Positions 1-4,815 of a DNA stretch of 7,040 bases are shown one piece after another (position 1 is the first letter of the stretch; the number at the start of each line of letters is the position of its first letter). A model generated the notes under the pieces. That model searched no databases and was not told the DNA's origin. It was given only the letters and a program-made list of their open reading frames with translations. This DNA is from JAJUFS01 sp964599565 (lineage in GTDB: Bacteria > Pseudomonadota > Gammaproteobacteria > Natronospirales > JAJUFS01), in assembly GCA_964599565.1 (NCBI GenBank), contig CAZRFE010000100.1:1-7040 (forward strand), given 5' to 3'. Made by a program: the position numbers and the translations under genes.

Positions 1-27
1 AAACCGGCCGCAACGCATCGAAACCCG

Positions 28-1092
28 CTATCGCACGCGGCTCAGCGCGAACACGCTCCCCACCGCGAACAGCGCTGTCGGCAGCCACGCGGAGATGAAG
101 GGATTGAGGCCGAAGACAAGTCCGCTCTGTGCGAGCGTGAGATTGAACACGTAGAAGCCGACGCCGATCAGCACGCCGAAGATGACGCGCTGTCCCTGCC
201 CTACGCTGCGCATCGGGCCGAAGACGAACGGCACGGCAAGCAACACCATCACGAGCACGCTCACGGGCGCGACGACCTTGATCCAGAACGTCTGCTCGTA
301 GCGGCGTGTTTCAAGTCCGTTGTGTTCGAGGTAGTCGATGTAGCGCGAAAGGCCCTGCATCGACAGTGTGTCGGGCTCGATCACGAACAGACGGAGCAAT
401 GACGGGTTCAGCAGCGTCTCCCATGGCGCGCTGCGGACACGATGCGTCTTGATGCCTTCGCTCGTGAATTCCGTCACGTCGATGCGTGAAAGATTCCAGC
501 CGTCGCTGTCCGCGTGCGCGGCGCGCGCAACGGAAACCTGGCGCAGTTCGCCGTCGGCATCGAACTCGAAGATCGACACGCCGCGCAGCTCGTCCTCGCG
601 CAGCATCTGCCGCACGTTCACGTAGCGATCGCCATCGCGCGCCCACACGCCGCTCGCACCGAGCCAGCTCACGCGCTGCGTGCGCGCCATGTTCTTCATC
701 GAGCGTGCGTATTGTTCGGCCGGCGGCGCGACGAACTCGCCGAGGAGAAACGTGGCAACAGCAAGGATCAGGCCGCCGAGCAGTGCGCCGCGTCCCAGGC
801 GCAGAACGGAAACGCCTGCCGCGCGCATCACCATGAGTTCGTTCGCGGAGGCGAGTTGCCCAAGACCGATCAGTGCGCCGAGCAGCACCGCCATCGGCAG
901 CAGTTCGTACAGCTGTTGTGGTGCGCTCAACGCAACGAACTGGAACGCTTCAAGCAGCCGGTAGTCGCCACCGAGATTGTCGAGCTGGCCGAGAAGAAGA
1001 AGAAACGCACTCAATGCCACGAGCAGCAGTGCGACCAGCAGCGTTGCGCCGATCACCTGCCGCGCGAGGTAACGATCGAGTATGCCGATCAT
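28..1092 (-). CDS. lptG: LPS export ABC transporter permease LptG
   Basis: This is a transmembrane subunit of the LptB2FG ABC exporter, which extracts lipopolysaccharide from the inner membrane and hands it to the LptC/LptA bridge. The protein has 354 residues, close to the roughly 360 of E. coli LptG. Hydrophobic segments lie near residues 14-36, 60-82, 103-120, 270-292, 302-322 and 330-350. That gives three helices, a large periplasmic beta-jellyroll region (about 125-265), then three more helices, which is the family layout. The stretch SANELMVMRAAGVS (82-95) fits the cytoplasmic coupling helix that contacts LptB. An open frame continues upstream, but the start at 1092 is chosen for three reasons: MIGILDRYLARQ matches the family N-terminus, a GGGAGG site lies 7 bases upstream, and the start overlaps the lptF stop as ATGA. 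The upstream extension is arginine-rich and is lptF read out of frame. Identification is by recalled family similarity. Confidence 0.95.
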   Translation of the reverse strand: MIGILDRYLARQVIGATLLVALLLVALSAFLLLLGQLDNLGGDYRLLEAFQFVALSAPQQLYELLPMAVLLGALIGLGQLASANELMVMRAAGVSVLRLGRGALLGGLILAVATFLLGEFVAPPAEQYARSMKNMARTQRVSWLGASGVWARDGDRYVNVRQMLREDELRGVSIFEFDADGELRQVSVARAAHADSDGWNLSRIDVTEFTSEGIKTHRVRSAPWETLLNPSLLRLFVIEPDTLSMQGLSRYIDYLEHNGLETRRYEQTFWIKVVAPVSVLVMVLLAVPFVFGPMRSVGQGQRVIFGVLIGVGFYVFNLTLAQSGLVFGLNPFISAWLPTALFAVGSVFALSRVR

Positions 1093-2189
1093 GCTGCCGC
1101 CTCCCGCGCACCGCCGAAGGCGTAACGCCAGCCGACGGAATGCGCAAGCAGCAGGATGCCCGCGCACACGAACACGAGATGCACGACCCACAGGCCAAGC
1201 CACGGCGGCAGTTCGCCGCGCTCGATGCCAAGGCGCGCAAGACCGAGCACGTTCGAGTACACGACATAGAGCAGCACGCCGACGACGATGCGTCCGTAGC
1301 GGCCTTCGCGCGGCCGCGTGCGCGACAGCGGCACGGCGATGAACGCGAACACCAGCAGCATGAGCGGACCGGAGATGCGCCACTGCAGTTCTGCAACATC
1401 GCGCGGATCGCCCGATGCGAGCAGCGCGCTTGTCGCAATGCCATCGCGCTTGCTGGTTGCAAGGTCCGGCGCGGATGGCGCGATCTCCACGCCATGCTCC
1501 GCGAAACGCAGCACGCGATAGTCGGCGGAACCGGGCACGCCGTCATAACGGATGCCGTCATGCAGGATGAGCAGGCGGCGGCCGGTGTCGGGATCGTGAC
1601 GCTGTTCGCCCGACGCCGCGCTCACCACGGCCTGCTCGCCGTCGGACTGCACCTGGCTGAGAAACAGATCGCCCAGCACGCCGCTTGCAGCGTCCGCGGA
1701 TCCTGCATAGAAAACCGCGTTCCCACCCTGCGCGCTCTTGAAACGGCCCGACTCGAACACGCCGAGCTCCGCTTCCTTCTCCGCCGCGCGGCGCGCTTCG
1801 AGCGCCTGCTGCGCAGCCCACGGCGCGCCGTACAGCGTGAGCGCGGACAACAGCAGCGCCGCCGCGACGCCGAGCGCGAATACCGGCCGGTACAGCTGCG
1901 CGGGACCGACACCGCAGGCGATGAGCGCGGTCATCTCGCTGTCACGGTAGAGCCTGCCAAACGCCATCAGCAGGCCGAGGAAGAAACCGACGGGAACGAG
2001 CACGGTGAGAAAACCGATGCTGCCGTAGCCAAGCAGTTCGAACACCGCACGGCCCGGCAGCTTGCCGGCGGCGGCCTCGCCGAGAAAGCGCGCGAAACGG
2101 TGGCTGCTGATGATCGCAAGCAGCACGCCGGTGACCGCAAGCCACGCCGCGAGGGCTTCGCGCATCACGTAGCGGTTAACAATAAACAT
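1089..2189 (-). CDS. lptF: LPS export ABC transporter permease LptF
   Basis: This is the partner transmembrane subunit of the LptB2FG lipopolysaccharide exporter in the inner membrane. The protein has 366 residues, the same size as E. coli LptF. The N-terminus MFIVNRYVMREAL fits the family pattern and supports the start at 2189. Hydrophobic helices lie near residues 13-28, 52-78 and 101-120, followed by a periplasmic domain (about 125-265). Further helices lie near 272-290, 299-318 and 328-350. Family hallmarks visible are GLLMAFGRLYRDSEMTAL (72-89), which leads into the coupling helix, and ELQWRISGPL (267-276) at the start of the second helix bundle. The gene reads away from pepA. Its stop codon overlaps the lptG start by four bases, so the two are one operon with likely translational coupling. 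The ribosome binding site is weak: only GAAAG, about 12 bases upstream. I see no clear promoter for it in the A-rich leader. Confidence 0.95.
   Translation of the reverse strand: MFIVNRYVMREALAAWLAVTGVLLAIISSHRFARFLGEAAAGKLPGRAVFELLGYGSIGFLTVLVPVGFFLGLLMAFGRLYRDSEMTALIACGVGPAQLYRPVFALGVAAALLLSALTLYGAPWAAQQALEARRAAEKEAELGVFESGRFKSAQGGNAVFYAGSADAASGVLGDLFLSQVQSDGEQAVVSAASGEQRHDPDTGRRLLILHDGIRYDGVPGSADYRVLRFAEHGVEIAPSAPDLATSKRDGIATSALLASGDPRDVAELQWRISGPLMLLVFAFIAVPLSRTRPREGRYGRIVVGVLLYVVYSNVLGLARLGIERGELPPWLGLWVVHLVFVCAGILLLAHSVGWRYAFGGAREAAA
1100..1105 (-). promoter_or_regulatory. Ribosome binding site of lptG
   Basis: GGGAGG on the minus strand lies 7 bases before the lptG ATG, inside the last codons of lptF. 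It is stronger than the site in front of lptF. It is one of the arguments for placing the lptG start at 1092 rather than further upstream. Confidence 0.8.
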
Positions 2190-2281
2190 CAGCGTGCGCT
2201 TTCAATGCGCGTGAACCGGCCGCGGGATGCTTCTGGCTGCACGTTTTCATCGCGATTTTCAGGGTTTTCTTGCGCACTTTT

Positions 2282-2310
2282 TTCACGTAAGCCCGTTCAT
2301 TAGGTAGAAT
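2282..2310 (+). promoter_or_regulatory. Predicted sigma70 promoter of pepA
   Basis: TTCACG (2282-2287) matches four of six bases of the -35 consensus. TAGAAT (2305-2310) matches five of six of the -10 consensus. The spacer is exactly 17 bases. Transcription would start near 2317, giving pepA a leader of about 140 bases. The surrounding DNA is AT-richer than the genes, as expected for a promoter. This is inferred from the sequence alone. Confidence 0.6.
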
Positions 2311-2444
2311 TGGCCGCCAAAATCTCGTCCCTGCCCCGGATTTCGATACCAGTCCGGCAGCGCGCTCATGATAACGGAGCCGCGCGCGGGTTTGTGATCC
2401 CGTCACCCGCAGCCACATCGGCCGCGCAAGACGACATATTCAAC

Positions 2445-2449
2445 AGGAG
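2445..2449 (+). promoter_or_regulatory. Ribosome binding site of pepA
   Basis: AGGAG lies 9 bases before the ATG at 2459. It is a canonical Shine-Dalgarno site and confirms the pepA start. Confidence 0.8.
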
Positions 2450-2458
2450 TTCCAAGGC

Positions 2459-3937
2459 ATGCAATTTTCCATCAAGTCCGGTGAGCTTGCCGGCGTGCAG
2501 TCCGACTGTGCGATCCTCGGCGTCTTCCAGGAACGGGAACTGACGCCTTCCGGCACCACTCTGGACAAGGCCGCGGGCGGCGCAATCCAAAGCGCGATGC
2601 AGGACGGCGGCTTCAAGGGCCGGCGCGGCGAATCGCAGCTCGTGCTGCGCGTGCCGGGCATCAAGGCGAAGCGCGTGCTGCTCGCAGGACTCGGCAAGCG
2701 CGAGGAGTTCCGCCCGCACCAGCTCGAAACCATCCTGCGTGCCGCGGCCGCAAGACTGCGCAGCATCGAGGCCGCGAGCGTCACGCTCGCGCTGCATGAA
2801 GCGTTTGCGGACCCCGTCCGCGGTGCGCGCGACAGTGTCTCCGCGCTGAGCGCGGCGATGTACCGCTTCGATGCCTGCAAGAGCAAGGACAAGGAAAACG
2901 GCAAGCCGAAGCTCGCGCGCGTCATGCTCGTCGCCGGCAATGGAGACGCCGCCACGCTGCGCAAGGCGGTGCGCGAAGGCGAGGCGCTCGCCGCGGGTGT
3001 CGCGCTCGCGCGCGATCTCGGCAACCTGCCCGGCAACATCTGCACGCCGACGTATCTCGCCGATGAAGCGAAGAAGATGGCGCGCGCCTACGAGCAGCTG
3101 AAGGTCACCGTGCTCGACGAGAAGAAGATGACCGAGCTCGGCATGGGCGCGCTGCTGTCCGTGTCGAAAGGCAGCCGCGAGCCCGCGAAGCTGATCATCT
3201 TCGAGTACAAGGGCGGCAACGCGAAGCAGAAGCCGCACGCCATCGTCGGCAAGGGACTCACCTTCGACGCCGGCGGCATCTCCATCAAGCCCGCCGCGCA
3301 GATGGATGAAATGAAGTTCGACATGTGCGGCGGCGCGAGCGTGTTCGGCACCATCAAGGCGCTGTGCGAACTGGGTGCAAAGATCAATGTCATCGGCGTC
3401 GTGCCGTCGTCGGAAAACCTGCCGGACGGCGCTGCCAACAAGCCGGGCGACATCGTCACCTCCATGTCCGGCCAGACCATCGAGATTCTCAACACCGACG
3501 CCGAGGGCCGCCTGATCCTCTGCGATGCGCTCACCTACACGGAGCGCTACAAGCCGGAATCCGTCATCGACATCGCAACGCTCACCGGCGCGTGCGTGAT
3601 CGCGCTCGGCTCGCATGCAACCGGCCTGCTCGGCAACGACGAAGGCGTGATCGCTGACCTGCGCAACGCCGCGGATGCATCCGGCGATCGCGTCTGGGAA
3701 CTGCCGCTGTGGGACGACTACCAGGACCAGCTCAAGTCGCCGTTCGCGGACATGGCAAATGTCGGCGGGCGCGAAGCCGGCACCATCACCGCAGCGTGCT
3801 TCCTTGCGCGCTACACGAAGAAATTCCGCTGGGCGCATCTCGACGTCGCCGGCACGGCCTGGAACAGCAGCAACCCCAAAGGTTCGACTGGCCGCCCCGT
3901 GCCACTGCTGTTCCGCTACCTGCTCGACAAGGCGTGA
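2459..3937 (+). CDS. pepA: Leucyl aminopeptidase PepA (peptidase family M17)
   Basis: This is a cytosolic two-metal aminopeptidase that removes N-terminal residues, leucine preferentially, from peptides. It acts as a hexamer in characterised family members. The protein has 492 residues; E. coli PepA has 503. An N-terminal alpha/beta domain (about 1-165) precedes the catalytic domain (about 170-492). All expected active-site residues are present and sit exactly five positions before their E. coli equivalents. Metal ligands are K265, D270, D288, D347 and E349; catalytic residues are K277 and R351. The M17 signature NTDAEGRL is at 345-352. E. coli PepA also binds DNA, in Xer recombination at cer and in pyrimidine control of carAB. 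Whether this protein does so cannot be read from the sequence. It has its own predicted promoter and ribosome binding site and heads the pepA-holC-small gene cluster. A REP-like hairpin begins 13 bases after its stop. Confidence 0.97.
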   Translation: MQFSIKSGELAGVQSDCAILGVFQERELTPSGTTLDKAAGGAIQSAMQDGGFKGRRGESQLVLRVPGIKAKRVLLAGLGKREEFRPHQLETILRAAAARLRSIEAASVTLALHEAFADPVRGARDSVSALSAAMYRFDACKSKDKENGKPKLARVMLVAGNGDAATLRKAVREGEALAAGVALARDLGNLPGNICTPTYLADEAKKMARAYEQLKVTVLDEKKMTELGMGALLSVSKGSREPAKLIIFEYKGGNAKQKPHAIVGKGLTFDAGGISIKPAAQMDEMKFDMCGGASVFGTIKALCELGAKINVIGVVPSSENLPDGAANKPGDIVTSMSGQTIEILNTDAEGRLILCDALTYTERYKPESVIDIATLTGACVIALGSHATGLLGNDEGVIADLRNAADASGDRVWELPLWDDYQDQLKSPFADMANVGGREAGTITAACFLARYTKKFRWAHLDVAGTAWNSSNPKGSTGRPVPLLFRYLLDKA

Positions 3938-3950
3938 TCCGCAACATGCA

Positions 3951-3994
3951 GCAAGCAGCTTCAGTCGTGAACCATCGCGGCTGAAGCCGCTCCT
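3951..3994. repeat. REPIN-like pair of inverted REP repeats
   Basis: Two related 20-base copies lie head to head with a four-base loop (ACCA, 3971-3974). The right copy (3975-3994), read on the minus strand, is AGGAGCGGCTTCAGCCGCGA. This closely resembles the dispersed extragenic REP seen widely in Xanthomonadaceae (established knowledge, recalled). The left copy (3951-3970) is a degenerate match at 14 of 20 bases. Together they form a hairpin pairing 3954-3970 with 3975-3991: 14 Watson-Crick pairs, two G-U pairs and one mismatch. The right copy alone also holds a perfect small palindrome, GCGGC-TGAA-GCCGC (3977-3990). No T-run follows, so it is not a canonical intrinsic terminator. It could still stabilise the pepA mRNA 3' end or dampen read-through into holC. 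REPINs are normally mobilised in trans by a RAYT transposase, and none is encoded here. Confidence 0.75.
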
Positions 3995-4011
3995 GCAGCC
4001 GTTATCTTCAC

Positions 4012-4431
4012 ATGACCGAAATCGACTTCTACGTCCTCGCCGATTCCGCCGCCGGCAAGCGCGAACAGCTCGCCTGCCGCATCGTGGAGAAGGCATTCGG
4101 GCTCGGGCATCGCGTGTTCATTCACGCCGCCGACGCCGAACAGGCGCGACGGCTCGACGATCTCCTTTGGACCTTCAGCGATGGTGCGTTCGTGCCGCAT
4201 GCAAGGGCCGGCGGCGATCCCGACGCACCTGTCATCATCGGCGCGGGCGAGGAGCCCGCCGCGCCCGCCTACCTGCTCATGAACCTCGCCGATGCGGTGC
4301 CCGCGTTCTTCAGCCGCTTCGATCGCGTCGCCGAGGTCGTGAACGAGGAGCCGGCGGTGCGCGACGCCGGCCGCGAACGGTTCCGTTTCTACCGCGACCG
4401 CGGTTACTCTCTCAGGACACACAAGCTCTGA
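4012..4431 (+). CDS. holC: DNA polymerase III subunit chi (HolC)
   Basis: Chi is an accessory subunit of the replicative polymerase clamp loader. It pairs with psi (HolD) and binds the C-terminal tail of single-stranded DNA binding protein, tying the replisome to SSB-coated template. The protein has 139 residues; E. coli chi has 147. Family features are the N-terminal DFYVL strand (5-9), AC.IVEKAFGLGHRVFI (21-37), and the signature LLWTFSDGAFVPH (51-63). A PVII strand (73-76) and the C-terminal RFRFYRDRGYSL segment (123-134) follow. The start at 4012 gives the standard N-terminus, but no Shine-Dalgarno site is visible before it. The 20 bases immediately upstream abut the REP hairpin. It lies 74 bases after pepA and 7 bases before the next gene, matching the pepA-holC-valS order known in E. 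coli. Confidence 0.93.
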   Translation: MTEIDFYVLADSAAGKREQLACRIVEKAFGLGHRVFIHAADAEQARRLDDLLWTFSDGAFVPHARAGGDPDAPVIIGAGEEPAAPAYLLMNLADAVPAFFSRFDRVAEVVNEEPAVRDAGRERFRFYRDRGYSLRTHKL

Positions 4432-4438
4432 GCGACAC

Positions 4439-4744
4439 ATGATGCGCACGCCCGACGCGCCGGATGAAAACGCGATCCCCGAACTCGACGAGATCGTCGC
4501 CGTTCCCGCCGCCACGCCGCCGCCGAACCTCGACCTGTTCGCGGACAGCGGTCTTGATCTCGATGCCCTGCGCGATGCGCTCGCCGACCGTCTTGCCGAC
4601 GAGATCGACGCCGCGCTGAACGAACTGCGCGCGGAATTCGAGGAAGCGCTGCGTCATCGCGTCGAAGCGCGCCTGCGCGACCGGCTGCCGGAAATTCTCG
4701 ACGGCGTGCTGCGCGGGCCGGATCACGAGACGCCGGAACGCTGA
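4439..4744 (+). CDS. Small acidic helical protein of unknown function
   Basis: I do not recognise this gene with certainty. It encodes 101 residues, or 100 if the second codon of the tandem ATGATG is used. It begins 7 bases after holC, so it is probably co-transcribed and coupled. The protein has 26 Asp/Glu against 11 Arg, and no Lys, Cys, Trp or Tyr. Residues 1-37 look flexible, with the motif AIPELDEIVAVP (12-23) followed by a proline-rich linker. Residues 38-92 form a probable amphipathic helix or coiled coil with leucine, alanine and arginine spacing, ending in RLPEILDGVLRG (82-93). There is no signal peptide or membrane segment. A real gene is supported by tight spacing, continuous frame and codon use like its neighbours. 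The IPxL motif followed by a helical tail vaguely recalls small DUF2486-type proteins of betaproteobacteria; this is a weak suggestion from memory. Confidence 0.72.
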   Translation: MMRTPDAPDENAIPELDEIVAVPAATPPPNLDLFADSGLDLDALRDALADRLADEIDAALNELRAEFEEALRHRVEARLRDRLPEILDGVLRGPDHETPER

Positions 4745-4754
4745 AGCGCTCGTT

Positions 4755-4760
4755 TATAAT
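4755..4760 (+). promoter_or_regulatory. Predicted -10 box of a valS promoter
   Basis: A perfect TATAAT follows the stop codon of the small upstream gene by 10 bases. No recognisable -35 box is found 16-18 bases upstream (around 4731-4738, GC-rich coding end), so the promoter may be weak or depend on other contacts. Transcription would start near 4767, giving a leader of about 49 bases. This suggests that valS is transcribed at least partly on its own rather than only by read-through from pepA. Confidence 0.5.
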
Positions 4761-4780
4761 CCCCGCACATTCTTGACTCC

Positions 4781-4793
4781 CGGCCGCAGGCCG
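4781..4793 (+). other. Short hairpin in the valS leader
   Basis: CGGCC-GCA-GGCCG gives a five-base-pair stem with a three-base loop, between the predicted transcription start and the valS ribosome binding site. No T-run follows, so it is not a simple terminator. No T-box-like features are present. It may be incidental in such GC-rich DNA. Confidence 0.25.
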
Positions 4794-4807
4794 CGACCGA
4801 CATCAGC

Positions 4808-4810
4808 AGG
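4808..4810 (+). promoter_or_regulatory. Ribosome binding site of valS
   Basis: AGG, within AGCAGG (4805-4810), lies 5 bases before the ATG at 4816. It is a moderate Shine-Dalgarno match and supports the valS start, which also gives the family N-terminus MDKTYEPQAIEQRWY. Confidence 0.55.
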
Positions 4811-4815
4811 CTTTC

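Larger units (their letters stand above)
2190..2458. other. Divergent intergenic region lptF / pepA
   Basis: This 269-base stretch is the only sizeable non-coding interval in the window. It separates the leftward lptFG operon from the rightward pepA cluster. On the plus strand it contains a good sigma70-like promoter and the pepA ribosome binding site. On the minus strand the lptF leader is A-rich (about 2235-2290), but I could not find a convincing -35/-10 pair for lptF. A short imperfect dyad, GTGA-N5-TCAC, lies at 2394-2406. No convincing coding sequence or RNA gene is visible. Confidence 0.7.

Noticed and set aside
1..27. Possible terminator or next gene after lptG.
   Set aside because: Only 27 bases remain beyond the lptG stop, with no clear stem or T-run. 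Nothing can be supported.
1093..1383. N-terminal extension of lptG by 97 residues.
   Set aside because: The extension is arginine-rich out-of-frame lptF sequence. The family N-terminus, ribosome binding site and ATGA overlap all point to the start at 1092.
873..2303. A 476-codon plus-strand open frame opposite lptF.
   Set aside because: Composition is Arg/Ala/His-rich and low in hydrophobic structure. It is explained as the shadow of lptF and the start of lptG.
2393..2407. TGTGA-N5-TCACC as a possible CRP/Clp-type operator.
   Set aside because: The half-site spacing is five instead of six and the right half is imperfect. It lies well downstream of the predicted promoter. One such match is likely by chance.
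2176..2418. An 80-codon minus-strand frame in the lptF/pepA intergenic region.
   Set aside because: It overlaps the lptF start and the predicted pepA promoter. No ribosome binding site or recognisable motif is seen, and composition is arbitrary.
3954..3991. The hairpin after pepA as a rho-independent terminator.
   Set aside because: No T-run follows the stem, and holC begins 20 bases later on the same strand. A REPIN explains both sequence and structure better.
2366..4096. A 576-codon open frame on the minus strand, antisense to pepA.
   Set aside because: It covers pepA, whose catalytic residues are all intact. Part of its N-terminus (CRSGFSRDGSR) is simply the REP repeat translated, a typical artefact in these genomes. 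No family resemblance.
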